Under the pieces are notes generated by a model. The model ran no database searches, was not told the DNA's origin, and was given only the letters and a program-made list of their open reading frames with translations. A program made the translations under genes and the position numbers. A DNA stretch of 64,000 nucleotides from Promethearchaeota archaeon (lineage in GTDB: Archaea; Asgardarchaeota; Lokiarchaeia; Sigynarchaeales; SOKP01): positions 8,837 through 72,836 of the forward strand of contig JAHLWT010000251.1 in assembly GCA_019057775.1 (NCBI GenBank), read 5' to 3'. This document shows, piece after piece, positions 51,040-60,437 of the stretch; position 1 is the first letter of the stretch; each line of letters begins with the position of its first letter.

Positions 51040-51633
51040 TTAAATATAATCTAAATCTAATTTTTGTACAATGCCAACTCTAAATTTTTGCTTTAAAAAA
51101 TATTGAGTTTCTTCACGGGGTACATAATGGTGTTTTGGAATTTTTGCCCTTCTTTTTCTTCTAAGTTTTACTCTCATTCCTGGTCTGACAACTCTTCCAA
51201 CACAGTCTAATCCCCATATTCCTATTGCATTATCATATTCAATACCAGGTATGGTAATATGTTCTGTTATTCCAAAGCCAAAATTCCCATAATTATCAAA
51301 ACTTTTTCTTAAAATTTTATTATTGTTTACTATCAATAATCTTTTGAGTAATTTCTCGGCTTCTTTACCTCTAACAGTTACTTTTGTCCCTATTGGGCGC
51401 CCCATTCTCAAATTAAACTCTTTTACATTTGTTTTTGAAATGGTTTTAATTGCTTTTTCATTTGTAATAGTTGTTAATACTGAAACTGCTTTTTCTAATT
51501 CTTCTCCTCCCATTCCAACTCCAATATTCAACACTATTTTTTCTAAATAGGGTCTCTTCATCGGATTCTTCCAGTTTTCCTCAAATTCTTTTGAAAGTAC
51601 TTCCGATGTTTTTTTTTTAGCCTTAGTTGACAT
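51040..51633 (-). CDS. rpl5: Ribosomal protein L5
   Basis: 197 residues, binds 5S rRNA and the central protuberance. KIVLNIGVGMGGEELEKAV, MGRPIGTKVTVRG and YGNFGFGITEHITIPGIEYD are conserved. N-terminal ~20 residues are a lysine-rich extension. ATG at 51633. Confidence 0.94.
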   Translation of the reverse strand: MSTKAKKKTSEVLSKEFEENWKNPMKRPYLEKIVLNIGVGMGGEELEKAVSVLTTITNEKAIKTISKTNVKEFNLRMGRPIGTKVTVRGKEAEKLLKRLLIVNNNKILRKSFDNYGNFGFGITEHITIPGIEYDNAIGIWGLDCVGRVVRPGMRVKLRRKRRAKIPKHHYVPREETQYFLKQKFRVGIVQKLDLDYI

Positions 51634-51666
51634 AATTATTCACATAAACTTCTCTTTCTTTATATA

Positions 51667-52419
51667 TTAAGCATTTTCTGTTAATTTAATTTCAGGATTT
51701 TCTTCTCCAATAACAAATGTGTAATCATATAAGGTTTCTGTATGATCTCCGTTATGTTCAATAGATACTGTACTTGCTTTTGGACCAAATCGCTTCAAAA
51801 TATTTACAATTTTTCCAACTTGCCCGATATTTTTTCCAGACATGATAATTGCAATATTATTTTCTTTAAATTTGATTAATTTACTGATCTCATGGTCAGG
51901 AATGGTTATTTTTAAAACATCCATTCTTTTATAAACATCCTCTTTAGGATTTTTAGGATCTTGAACTTTAATTAAAATATTTTTCCCATCATGCAGATTT
52001 AACTGAATATGACCACCCTTTACTGTAGTTTTATTATTTATTCTGCATAATTTATAATTACTCTCATCTTCACTTATCTCATTAAGTACTATTCCGTGAT
52101 GAGAATCTGGAAGAATTCTGTAGTGCTTCTTCAATTTTTCTATAGAAATTACATCCATTAAACCTACGGGATATGATTTATTTCTTACAATCTTTCCATC
52201 AACTTTGATATACCCTAATCCAATTAATTTTTTTGTCTCCTTGTGAGTATCGACAATCTTAAGAAGATCTCGTACAATATGAAGGAGAGGTAAACAAAAT
52301 CTACTTGGATGAGGTCCTGGAGATGGCATTATAAAAAATTTTCCATGTTTCCTTTTAATTTGTAAATGGGCTGGGGTATTAAGTCTTTTTAATACTTTTT
52401 GCCCACCATGTCGAGTCAT
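51667..52419 (-). CDS. rps4e: Ribosomal protein S4e
   Basis: 250 residues, archaea/eukaryote-specific. LKRLNTPAHLQIKRKHGKF at the start, an S4-like RNA-binding domain and a C-terminal KOW motif (GKNIGQVGKIVNI). Three-base gap to L24. Confidence 0.95.
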   Translation of the reverse strand: MTRHGGQKVLKRLNTPAHLQIKRKHGKFFIMPSPGPHPSRFCLPLLHIVRDLLKIVDTHKETKKLIGLGYIKVDGKIVRNKSYPVGLMDVISIEKLKKHYRILPDSHHGIVLNEISEDESNYKLCRINNKTTVKGGHIQLNLHDGKNILIKVQDPKNPKEDVYKRMDVLKITIPDHEISKLIKFKENNIAIIMSGKNIGQVGKIVNILKRFGPKASTVSIEHNGDHTETLYDYTFVIGEENPEIKLTENA

Positions 52420-52422
52420 ATC

Positions 52423-52848
52423 TTATTTCTCTACCTCCTTTTCTTTCTTTGGAGCTGTTAATTCCTCACGAAATCCATATAATGCTTTTCTCTCAATCAT
52501 ATCTGCTCGCCACGGATCCATTTTCTTCTCCTTCACGAATTTGGTTATGACTAAGTTCGATATGTGTATTGGAGGATTGAATTGAGTTCCATCTGTTTTT
52601 TCAAAAGCAGCCTCTTTTATCTTCGCTCTTTGATTCTTTGTAAGCTCAAGGACCTCCCCCTCGAAGTCAGAAAATTCTCCCTTCGTGATCTTAACGTGAT
52701 CACCGACCCTAAGAGGGAGTCTTTTTATCCCGTACTCATCCCGAAGGAAATCAGCTACTCTTGTGCTAAATAGTTTTGATCTCTGATGATTTTTATAATT
52801 ATACAGAGCTTTTCGTTGCTTTTTAGGTTGAATTGATTTAACTTTCAT
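52423..52848 (-). CDS. rpl24: Ribosomal protein L24
   Basis: 141 residues (uL24). LPLRVGDHVKITKGEFSDFEGEVLEL is the KOW motif; the N-terminal STRVADFLRDEYGIKRL is also conserved. Assembly-initiator protein. The central stretch (about 52490-52760) uses mostly G/C-ending codons while both gene ends are AT-rich like the rest of the operon. Confidence 0.95.
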   Translation of the reverse strand: MKVKSIQPKKQRKALYNYKNHQRSKLFSTRVADFLRDEYGIKRLPLRVGDHVKITKGEFSDFEGEVLELTKNQRAKIKEAAFEKTDGTQFNPPIHISNLVITKFVKEKKMDPWRADMIERKALYGFREELTAPKKEKEVEK

Positions 52849-52864
52849 ATTTATATTCCTCTTA

Positions 52865-53290
52865 TTATATTATCACTGATGAGATTGAGGCTAATCTTGG
52901 AAACATTTCAGCTGCTTCTCTTGCAATTGGACCTCTTATCTCAGTAGCTTTAGGGTCTCCTTCCGGAGTTATTATCACTCCAGCATTATCTTCAAAGCAT
53001 AATCGTGTCCCATCTAATCTTCGAAATATCATTTTCTGTCTTACTATTACTGCTTTAACAATATTACCCCGTAATTCCGGTTTTCCTTTTTTAATGGTGA
53101 CAGTACATACGCTTCCAACTGATGCTTTAGGTAACCTTCTTAGCCGTGTCTTGAATCCATCTACATTAATAATTTGAGCTATTTTTGCTCCTGAATTATC
53201 AGCAATTATAATTTTTGACCCATTTTGTAAACCATAGCTAGTTCGGGGTTTTGCATATGTTTTTCTCCCCATTTTTCTTCTAGTGCCCAT
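52865..53290 (-). CDS. rpl14: Ribosomal protein L14
   Basis: 141 residues (uL14). IIIADNSGAKIAQIINVDGFKTRLRRLPKASVGSV and GTRLCFEDNAGVIITPEGDPKATEIRGPI are highly conserved. ATG at 53290 directly follows the S17 stop with no gap. Confidence 0.96.
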   Translation of the reverse strand: MGTRRKMGRKTYAKPRTSYGLQNGSKIIIADNSGAKIAQIINVDGFKTRLRRLPKASVGSVCTVTIKKGKPELRGNIVKAVIVRQKMIFRRLDGTRLCFEDNAGVIITPEGDPKATEIRGPIAREAAEMFPRLASISSVII

Positions 53291-53644
53291 TTATGCATCT
53301 CCCCTCACAATTTTTCCTAATACAATAAATGCTTTTGTTTTAGAAATTTTACGAGATTCTCCAACTTTTATTAAATCTCCTACTTCTATTTCATGAATTA
53401 AGCATTCTGGTAAATGACACGCAAGTCTTGCATTACGACGTTCATACCTTTGATATTTTTTAATAAATTGAACATAATCCTGTCTAATTATTACAGTGTT
53501 TTTTGATTTTTTGTTGGTAACAATCCCTTGAGTAATCTTCCCCCTTATCCGAGTACTCCCATGGTAAGGACAAGATTGATCATTACAATCTTCAGCTTTT
53601 GTTTTTGGAGGTGTAACACCAGGGATCCCAATATTTCTACTCAT
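53291..53644 (-). CDS. rps17: Ribosomal protein S17
   Basis: 117 residues (uS17). RIRGKITQGIVTNKKSKNTVIIRQDYVQFIKKYQRYERRNAR and EVGDLIKVGESRKISKTKAFIVLGK are diagnostic. Its start overlaps the end of rnp1 by four bases (ATGA), typical of coupled translation. Confidence 0.95.
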   Translation of the reverse strand: MSRNIGIPGVTPPKTKAEDCNDQSCPYHGSTRIRGKITQGIVTNKKSKNTVIIRQDYVQFIKKYQRYERRNARLACHLPECLIHEIEVGDLIKVGESRKISKTKAFIVLGKIVRGDA

Positions 53645-53955
53645 CTTTTAAACCATCTCTTCTTTTTTAAACTTCTTAATCTATTAACAGGTAATCCAAC
53701 AATTTTATTCCCTTGAACTTCTAAATAATAATCCTCAATTTCATTTTTGTAATGAGGTAATAAAAACCTAAAGATAAAATCCTTTTTAATATATTTTTTA
53801 ATTTTATTATCCAATTCTGTAATTAACAGATTTCTTGTCTCATTAATAACAACACCGATATCCACAAATTTACTTTTATTATATTTTGATAAGGGTTTTG
53901 CTAGGACGTAAAAACCAATTAAATCATGATAAACTAAATATCTTGGATTAATCAT
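53641..53955 (-). CDS. rnp1: RNase P subunit Rpp29 (Pop4)
   Basis: 104 residues. Archaeal p29 (Rnp1), which binds RNase P RNA for tRNA 5' processing. The Sm-like fold is visible in YHDLIGFYVLAKPLSKY, VDIGVVINETRNLLIT and IKKYIKKDFIFRF. It sits between L29 and S17 with four-base overlaps on both sides. Many archaea also have SUI1 (eIF1) here; it is missing. Confidence 0.85.
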   Translation of the reverse strand: MINPRYLVYHDLIGFYVLAKPLSKYNKSKFVDIGVVINETRNLLITELDNKIKKYIKKDFIFRFLLPHYKNEIEDYYLEVQGNKIVGLPVNRLRSLKKKRWFKR

Positions 53956-54152
53956 CTCTTCTCTTCATTTTTTACAGTCAGTAATCTTGCAATTTGTTTT
54001 CTTAATAGTTTTGCTTTTCCTGGGTTATCAGCTAGACCTCCCCCAGTTTGCATGGAATAAAGTAACATAAATTCTTCTCTCAAACCTATTAGAGTTCTGT
54101 CCCTTTCTCTTTCATCCATTTCGCGAATTTTTTCAGCTGTTAATATATCCAT
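53952..54152 (-). CDS. rpl29: Ribosomal protein L29
   Basis: 66 residues, two-helix L29 at the tunnel exit. Conserved LREEFMLLYSMQTGGGLADNPGKAKLLRKQIARLLTV. Overlaps the rnp1 start by four bases. Confidence 0.93.
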   Translation of the reverse strand: MDILTAEKIREMDERERDRTLIGLREEFMLLYSMQTGGGLADNPGKAKLLRKQIARLLTVKNEEKR

Positions 54153-54185
54153 TTTTTATTATCCATTTTTATTTTTACATTAATC

Positions 54186-54971
54186 TTATTCTAAATCCTG
54201 ATTTTCATCCTTAGTATCAGGAATAACTGAGATTTCTGAAATGTCTTCCTCATCGACTTCATCAAGTAATTTTTTATCTACCTCACTTAAAGTTCCTTTT
54301 TCCTCCTCAATAACGTAATCTGCTCGTGTCTTCGCTAGTTCTACTTCTTTTTCTGCTTGTGCTTTAATTAATAGCTCATATTTTATTGTAATATCATCAC
54401 CCATTCTTGTATCTGCTCTCATAATTTTACAAATTATACCTAGAACACCTGATTTTTGAATGCATTGCGCTACACCTTTATCGACACCTTCTTGAGATGA
54501 TTGTCCTGATTTAGACATCGTTCCAGCACGGAATATTTGTGTTCTAGCACGTTGGGAAGTTACTTTACCGGAAACGATTATTTCTACCCCTCTCGCACCA
54601 GCATCCATCACTTTTCTAAGAATATAATAACCAGCTCTTCTATAATGTCTACCTCGATCAAGGCTATAAGCTAATCTTTCAGCCATTATTTGGGCGTCTA
54701 AATCTGGTTCTTCGACCTCTTCGACCTCAATCTGAGGAAGCTCCAAATGAAATTTATTTTGTAGCACATCTGTTATCTCTTGAATCCTTTTTCCCCCTTT
54801 CCCAATTACAAGTCCTGGTCTGCTTGTCTTTAAAGTGATTCTTACTCCTAATGGAGTTCTTTGTAGATCAATACCAGCAAAACCAGCACGAACTAACTCG
54901 GAACGAAGGTATTCATTTATTTGCATTAGTTTTATTCCTTGTTCAATAAAATTTTTCACTAATGGGCTCAT
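54186..54971 (-). CDS. rps3: Ribosomal protein S3
   Basis: 261 residues. KH domain (LVIGKGGKRIQEITDVL) and the C-terminal S3 domain (MDAGARGVEIIVSGKVTSQRARTQ). The acidic tail (~215-261) is longer than in many archaea. At the mRNA entry channel. Confidence 0.95.
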   Translation of the reverse strand: MSPLVKNFIEQGIKLMQINEYLRSELVRAGFAGIDLQRTPLGVRITLKTSRPGLVIGKGGKRIQEITDVLQNKFHLELPQIEVEEVEEPDLDAQIMAERLAYSLDRGRHYRRAGYYILRKVMDAGARGVEIIVSGKVTSQRARTQIFRAGTMSKSGQSSQEGVDKGVAQCIQKSGVLGIICKIMRADTRMGDDITIKYELLIKAQAEKEVELAKTRADYVIEEEKGTLSEVDKKLLDEVDEEDISEISVIPDTKDENQDLE

Positions 54972-55020
54972 TTTATCTCAATTATTTTAATTTGCTTAAC
55001 TTAATATTATATAATAATGC

Positions 55021-55500
55021 TTAACTTGGGAATTCATAAATCACAATTTCTACATGTGAAAGATGTTTGAATCGTGCTGTTGACCTTCCATGCGCTCTTT
55101 CGATGTATCTTTTTATTATTCTTCCCCGGTGTGTTGCAGCATGAATGATTCTACATAAATCGATATCTAATCCTTTGTATTCAGCATTTGATTCCACGGC
55201 TGTTACGATTTCATATACCCTTGCCGCGGTTTTCTGGGGATATTTGCCAGAATGCCATTTAAATTGCTTTAAATCTTTTCGGTGTGCTCCTTTTTTTTTA
55301 TGCCGTCTAAATGGGACTGACTGTTCAAGGCGAATAACTTTCTCTAAAAAATCTTTTGCTTGATCAACTTTCATTCCTTTAATAACAGCACAAATTTCTC
55401 TTGCGTGTTTTGGTTTTACTCTGATATCACGACCTGATGCTTTTGCTAACCTATCAGAATCATATTTTTGTTCTACAAATGAATAACCCCAATTAGGCAT
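55021..55500 (-). CDS. rpl22: Ribosomal protein L22
   Basis: 159 residues (uL22, tunnel wall). AKASGRDIRVKPKHAREICAVIKG, the basic loop HRKDLKQFKWHSGKYPQKTA and GRIIKRYIERAHGRSTARFKHLSHVEIV are conserved. Between S19 and S3. Confidence 0.95.
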   Translation of the reverse strand: MPNWGYSFVEQKYDSDRLAKASGRDIRVKPKHAREICAVIKGMKVDQAKDFLEKVIRLEQSVPFRRHKKKGAHRKDLKQFKWHSGKYPQKTAARVYEIVTAVESNAEYKGLDIDLCRIIHAATHRGRIIKRYIERAHGRSTARFKHLSHVEIVIYEFPS

Positions 55501-55525
55501 TTTATCTCAACTCTGTTAAATTATT

Positions 55526-56101
55526 TTATTTCAATGGAACATATTTTGAACTTCTTGTGGCCCCTATTCCAGGTGATCCGTGTTGAACTCGTCGTCTAGT
55601 TAATGAAAACTCACCTAGATAATGACCAATCATTTCTGGTTTGATTACAACTATTTCAAATAACCTTCCGTTGTATACTCCGATTTTTAATCCTACCATC
55701 TCTGGAAAGATAATCATATCCCTCACATGGGTACGAGTTAATAAATCTTTACCTCGTTTCTTAGCTCTATATGCTCTTCTAAGTCTTTCAAGCAATTTCT
55801 TTTGCCTTGGAGGTAATCCTCGTCTTAATGAACGTCTTGCTCTTGCTGGTAAAAGTTGTATAAACTGGTCCATATTCATCTTCTTCAAATCCTCTAACGT
55901 ATATCCCCTGTATTTAAATCTTAATCTATCTAGCTCTGCTTTTGTGTCTAATTCTTCTTCTGAAGCTGGATCTTCCTCTTTTTTCACGTTTATTGTAGTT
56001 TCTTCTCGTTTTTCCGATTCTAACCCTTTTTTCGAATCATTTTTCGAATCTTCATCTATTTTTTCTTGCTTTCCTTCATTAGATTGTTCATCTGGAGCCA
56101 T
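55526..56101 (-). CDS. rps19: Ribosomal protein S19 with acidic N-terminal extension
   Basis: 191 residues, against about 130-150 in most archaea. The core (~60-191) has [54 protein letters not shown] and [28 protein letters not shown]. The first ~58 residues are a low-complexity Glu/Lys/Asp/Ser tail. First gene of this operon; L3, L4, L23 and L2, which normally precede it, are absent upstream. Confidence 0.95.
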   Translation of the reverse strand: MAPDEQSNEGKQEKIDEDSKNDSKKGLESEKREETTINVKKEEDPASEEELDTKAELDRLRFKYRGYTLEDLKKMNMDQFIQLLPARARRSLRRGLPPRQKKLLERLRRAYRAKKRGKDLLTRTHVRDMIIFPEMVGLKIGVYNGRLFEIVVIKPEMIGHYLGEFSLTRRRVQHGSPGIGATRSSKYVPLK

Positions 56102-56327
56102 TTTTCAACCAATCTGCTTATTCCATTTATTTTCTTCTGTAATTTTTTTCTTATATAATTTATTACGGTAAGGATTTTAGTTTTATATTAAATTTTAACT
56201 TTTAGGTTAATATAGCAAAAATCATAAAACTTAAAAGGCTTAGATGTAATTTTATAGGAAATCTCGCTAATCTTTAATTTAATATATTACTCGTCTTATC
56301 AATATACTCTATGAGTGTTGTATAAAG

Positions 56328-57011
56328 TTATTGATAATGGTTTGGATTAAAAACACGTATTATATCTTCTTCCTCAAATTTACCATTCCATCTTTCTTTT
56401 AACACTATAAATTTATTTTTCTCTCTGTTTGGGTTAATGATAGAATGGAATGTATTGATCGAATTTTGAAATTTCGCTCCGTTTTCTACGAAATAGTATA
56501 CTTTATCCCCATTTATTATAATGGGGTGACCTTCTAAAATTTCCCAATATTCATTTCTATAATAATGAGTTTGTATTGATAATCCAAATTCAGGGCGAAC
56601 AAAAATCAGATTATAATTGGGATAAGTAAATTTAAAACTATACCACTTCGGGAGGGTGTCACTATATCCTTGAGGGATTTCATATCTAGTTTCAAAGAAT
56701 TTCTTCTCAAAATTGATTTTCTTTGAAGACTCATATTTGTAGGGATTATAGATGACTTGATGCTCACTGATCTCCTGATTATAATGAACATGAAGAGATT
56801 TATTTCCTTTGTTTATTACCATATAATAAGAATGTGGCTTTATTCTCAAATCTGAATTAAGAATTCCTTTAGTAATAAAACTACTCCCATTAATTAGATA
56901 CATATCTCTTAAATTATTTTTTTTTATTCCAATTCTTAATTCTTGAGATAAATTTCTTCTCAATATAGTGCTCCTTTGAGCTGGAACAATTTCTTCATCC
57001 AAATTAAACAC
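56328..57011 (-). CDS. Cupin, mannose-6-phosphate isomerase-like
   Basis: 227 residues. The second half has the type II phosphomannose isomerase cupin pattern: THYYRNEYWEILEGHPII and NTFHSIINP, followed by KERWNGKFEEEDIIRVFNPN, with metal-binding His/Glu positions. The first half is less conserved. It may isomerise a sugar phosphate or bind a sugar nucleotide. It lies 13 nt after a ribokinase-like gene on the same strand, supporting a sugar role. Confidence 0.68.
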   Translation of the reverse strand: MFNLDEEIVPAQRSTILRRNLSQELRIGIKKNNLRDMYLINGSSFITKGILNSDLRIKPHSYYMVINKGNKSLHVHYNQEISEHQVIYNPYKYESSKKINFEKKFFETRYEIPQGYSDTLPKWYSFKFTYPNYNLIFVRPEFGLSIQTHYYRNEYWEILEGHPIIINGDKVYYFVENGAKFQNSINTFHSIINPNREKNKFIVLKERWNGKFEEEDIIRVFNPNHYQ

Positions 57012-57024
57012 TTTTTTTAGTTAT

Positions 57025-57984
57025 TTAAATATCAATTTCTTTTAATTTTGATTCAATTTCTTCCAATGAGGGCATGGAATTTTGTGCTCCTTTCCGGGTA
57101 ACTGCTATTGAAGCAGCAACAGTCGCATATTTAACAGCATTCACAATCGTCTCTCCTCCACTTAATTTTCCTGCTAAAACACCAATAAAACAATCACCTG
57201 CTCCAACTGTGTCTACAGCTTTTACTTTAGGTGCAGCAATTTCAATGATCTTTTTTTCCTTAGAGGAATAAATAATACAGCCTTCATTACCTAATGTAGT
57301 AATAATATATTTTAAGCCGATAGAGCAAATATTCTGTGACATTTCTATTATTTTTTGCTTTCTTTCTCCATTTAAATCGCGAAAACCTAAAAGTGAATGT
57401 AGTTGGAAAAGTTCACCTTCGTTTGGAATTATTATGTCTATTTTTTTAAGAATTTCAACCGAAATTGGTTTTAATGGCGCAGGATTTAAAATTTTTAAGA
57501 TACTTTCATTAGAGGCTATAATGAAGATTTCATTAATAGTTTCCATCGGAATTTCCATTTGGACAACAATCGATTTAGCTTTAGTTATGATATCCGCATG
57601 AGAACGAACATTTTCAGGACTTAGTAAAAAATTTGCACCAGGAGCAACACTTATCATGTTTTCCCCGTTCTCATCAATTAATATAAAAGCAACGCCACTT
57701 GGTTTGTGAGGGTCTCTGAAAATATAATCCATGTTAATCCCTTCTTTTGTTAATTGTGAAACCATTTCATCACCAAAGGAATCAACTCCGATTTTTGACA
57801 TGAATATTGTTTTAGCTCCTGATCTAACAGAAGCAACTGATTGATTCGCTCCTTTCCCCCCTAAAAACTTTTTAAATGTTCCACCTGTTACTGTTTCACC
57901 TGGCGTAGGTAATTTTTTAGAATAAATGTTCAAATCCATGTTACTAGAGCCAATAATTAGAACAAAGTCGGTTTTTTTGAGCAT
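57025..57984 (-). CDS. rbsK: PfkB-family sugar kinase, ribokinase-like
   Basis: 319 residues. The N-terminal GGxGxN-like motif is GGKGANQSVASVRSG (~41-55), and the C-terminal catalytic PfkB signature is DTVGAGDCFIGVLAG with its Asp base. The sequence MDLNIYSKKLPTPGETVTGG is typical of ribokinase. It would phosphorylate ribose or a similar pentose with ATP. Probable operon with the cupin gene. Confidence 0.9.
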   Translation of the reverse strand: MLKKTDFVLIIGSSNMDLNIYSKKLPTPGETVTGGTFKKFLGGKGANQSVASVRSGAKTIFMSKIGVDSFGDEMVSQLTKEGINMDYIFRDPHKPSGVAFILIDENGENMISVAPGANFLLSPENVRSHADIITKAKSIVVQMEIPMETINEIFIIASNESILKILNPAPLKPISVEILKKIDIIIPNEGELFQLHSLLGFRDLNGERKQKIIEMSQNICSIGLKYIITTLGNEGCIIYSSKEKKIIEIAAPKVKAVDTVGAGDCFIGVLAGKLSGGETIVNAVKYATVAASIAVTRKGAQNSMPSLEEIESKLKEIDI

Positions 57985-58119
57985 AAATTGAAATTGGAAT
58001 AATTTTTTTTTATTTCTTTTTGTTCACTATTGTTTAATTGTGGATCATCATATTATTTTTTTTACGATTTCTAGTAGCAGTGATCGAATGGTTTTAATTA
58101 AATAATTTTTTAAAAATAA

Positions 58120-58127
58120 TATATAAG
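58120..58127 (+). promoter_or_regulatory. TATA-box-like promoter of the gene at 58200
   Basis: TATATAAG at 58120-58127 matches the archaeal TATA box, 73 bp before the TTG start. The predicted leader of about 45 nt contains AGAGGTTA ahead of the start. No other strong TATA is nearby. Confidence 0.4.
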
Positions 58128-58199
58128 CGAATAACTTGCTTAAAATTGAACTAAATAAAATAAACCAAAAATTAAAAAAAATATAAGAGGTTAACTGCT

Positions 58200-58529
58200 T
58201 TGGCAAAAGATAAGGTCATCGGAGCTATTGTCATGATAGTGGGCATTTTGATCGCAATCTTCTATACTTTAGGATCTGTTGTAGATCTCTTTATGGAAAC
58301 TGTTTTAAATACAACTGGGGGAATTGATTTGACGTCAAGCTGGTTAAATTTTGATTTATTTAACTGGAAACTTATGGTTGTTGCCCCAATGTGGCTGCTT
58401 GTTATTTTAATTTCAATTATAGCTATTTGGATTGGCTATAGTATGCTAACAACTCCAGCCCCTGTTCCACTCGAAGAACTTGAGGAGGAATTGGCTGCTG
58501 AGGAAGCAGAAGAAGAAGAGAGCGAATAG
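58200..58529 (+). CDS. Two-helix membrane protein with acidic tail
   Basis: 109 residues from TTG 58200. Two transmembrane helices (about 6-28 and 58-81) with an intervening outside loop and a Glu/Ala-rich cytoplasmic C-terminus (LEELEEELAAEEAEEEESE). Not recognised. TTG is the only reasonable start, with AGAGG 10 nt upstream. Confidence 0.6.
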   Translation: MAKDKVIGAIVMIVGILIAIFYTLGSVVDLFMETVLNTTGGIDLTSSWLNFDLFNWKLMVVAPMWLLVILISIIAIWIGYSMLTTPAPVPLEELEEELAAEEAEEEESE

Positions 58530-58634
58530 AAAATTAAAATTATTATTTTTATTTTTTTTTAATCTTAAATAAAACCTTTTTCAATCAATTATTTTAATAA
58601 ACGTATTAAGAACTATTTCAATTATTAAATTTAT

Positions 58635-59759
58635 TCAATCTAAAATATCTTCTAATTTATATGCATAAATTCCTCCATCATCATGATAACTGAGGATTAG
58701 TCTTTGTTCCAGATGGAATTGAACCATATTTGTAATACTTTCATTTCTTATTCTATATACTATTTTACCTGTAAACTCATCGATAATTAAAACTTCGCCC
58801 TTAGTAGTACCTACAAGAATGAATATTTTATCACACAGCTCTATAGTATCTAAAAACTCAACATTAATACCGATTAATTCCCATAAAACTTCGAGATTTT
58901 CGTTTAAGGTAATTAGTTTTGAAGTAAATTTTAAGTTTTGAAGTGGTACTGAATTATTAAAGAAAATAAATGAATATGAACTAATAATTATTTTATTAAA
59001 CTTTTGATGAGGGTAAGAATGACATTTCCATACATAATTATTGAAATCTAATGTTTTGATTTTTTTTTGGTTGTTTATTTGTATACAATATATTTTCTGA
59101 TCATCCCCTCCGCATAATAATAATGGCCCTCTTATTGAGTTAAGATAAACCAAACATCGCAATTTATTAGAATATCTTTTAAACCATAACAATTGTCCAT
59201 TAGAGCCATCAAATGCTCTTAAAGTCCCATCATTTCCACAAGCTATTAGTTCTTTTTTACTTTGAATATTATTATCATTATAAATTATTGCATCTCCAAC
59301 CCCCTCTTTAAAAACTTGCCCCCATACTAGATCTCCATTTAAAGGATCTAAAACTCTAATTGTTTTATCAAGTGAAAAAACTATTATTTCTTTCTGAGAG
59401 TTATTGTTCGTATCATTGATTAACATTCCACTAATCGAAGCACCTAATTTGTGGTTCCAGAAAGATGCTAGATTATATGTTGAACTTACTTTAAATGTCT
59501 TTAATACCCCATCTAGCCCCCCTATAATTAGTTCATTTCTGTTATCATTATTTATATCTTTTATTTCCAGATGCTAAATTGGTGAATTTTGCGATATTAC
59601 TACTTGCCGTAAAATTGTGCCACTTAAGGAAATAATTAATAATTTTCCAGATTTTGTGTGAGCAACTGCCTCTATTTGGCCATTATTATTTATATCTCCT
59701 AATTTAATGCCTAGAATTGGTTCATTACACTTCAAATTCCATAGTTTTTCAACTTTCAA
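58635..59759 (-). pseudogene. FG-GAP/beta-propeller protein interrupted by an in-frame TAG
   Basis: A single 375-codon frame from ATG 59759 to the stop at 58635 is broken only by TAG at 59574-59576. Both sides encode propeller repeats of the same kind (KLGDINNNGQIEAVAHTKSGKL before, IKDINNDNRNELIIGGLDGVL after), so the frame is one gene. Later repeats include KELIACGNDGTLRAFDGSNGQLLW. No signal peptide, so cytoplasmic. It is either a recent nonsense mutation (one change from CAG), a sequencing error, or a recoded UAG. I call it interrupted; protein-level function is unproven. Confidence 0.7.
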
Positions 59760-59931
59760 GATTTACCGATAATCCAATACTAAATGATTTTAGTTAAATT
59801 TTAAGAATAATAAAATGTTGATCACTTTTCAAGAATAAAAACGAAATTTATATTTTTTATATAATTATCAAACATAGGATTATAATAAAATAATCGATAA
59901 TTGAAATAATAAAAAAAGAAAGGTAAGAAAA

Positions 59932-60129
59932 ATGTCTTTCGAAATAAAAATAGACCTAGATGCTTGCACAGGGTGCGGTACTTGCTATGAGGTTTGTCCA
60001 AGTGAGTGTTTTGGAGAACCTGAAGGAGGTAAGGTGGTCGTTATAGAAGAAAACAGAGAAGATTGTGTTGGTTGCCGTGCTTGTGAAACTCAGTGTCCTG
60101 ATGAAGCAATCGAAATAATTGAAAACTAA
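59932..60129 (+). CDS. Ferredoxin, 2[4Fe-4S]
   Basis: 65 residues. Two clusters bound by CTGCGTCYEVCPSEC and CVGCRACETQCPDEA. Typical small electron carrier of anaerobes; GAAAGGTAAG precedes the ATG. Upstream sequence is AT-rich with TATATAAT-like elements near 59855-59865. Monocistronic. Confidence 0.93.
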   Translation: MSFEIKIDLDACTGCGTCYEVCPSECFGEPEGGKVVVIEENREDCVGCRACETQCPDEAIEIIEN

Positions 60130-60198
60130 ATTTATTTATAGATTATTATTTATTTCATTTTTTTTTTTTAATGTTTTTTAGGGGAATCGAGTAGATTA

Positions 60199-60405
60199 TT
60201 AATCTAAACATAGAATTACGATTATTTCCTTAATTAAAGTCTTAATATCCTTTAACTTGATTGTTTCATTTACCCCATGGGCATTAGATCCTCCACTTCC
60301 TAACCCGCGAAGAATTATATCATGTCTGTTTAAGATGTGTGATACAAATCCCATATCAAATGTAATCGACAATCCAATTTTACGAATTTTCTCTTCGAAT
60401 GAATT
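60199..60405 (-). pseudogene. C-terminal remnant of an M20-family peptidase
   Basis: 69 codons ending in TAA (60199-60201). The translation has ILRGLGSGGSNAHGVNETIKLKDIK, the C-terminal metal-binding region of M20 peptidases/deacylases (G-x-GS-x-x-x-AH-x-x-NE). The upstream end is closed by a stop, with no start and no N-terminal two thirds. A decayed gene; an intact M20 dipeptidase lies 1.3 kb away on the opposite strand. Confidence 0.7.
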
Positions 60406-60437
60406 AAATTAAGAAGGAGTAAAACTCAAAATTTAAG

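Noticed and set aside
57074..57271. Plus-strand frames opposite the ribokinase and other minus-strand genes
   Set aside because: They are antisense shadows of strongly supported genes.
59574..59576. UAG as proof of pyrrolysine coding
   Set aside because: One codon in one gene, and no pyl genes in the window; a nonsense change from CAG is simpler.
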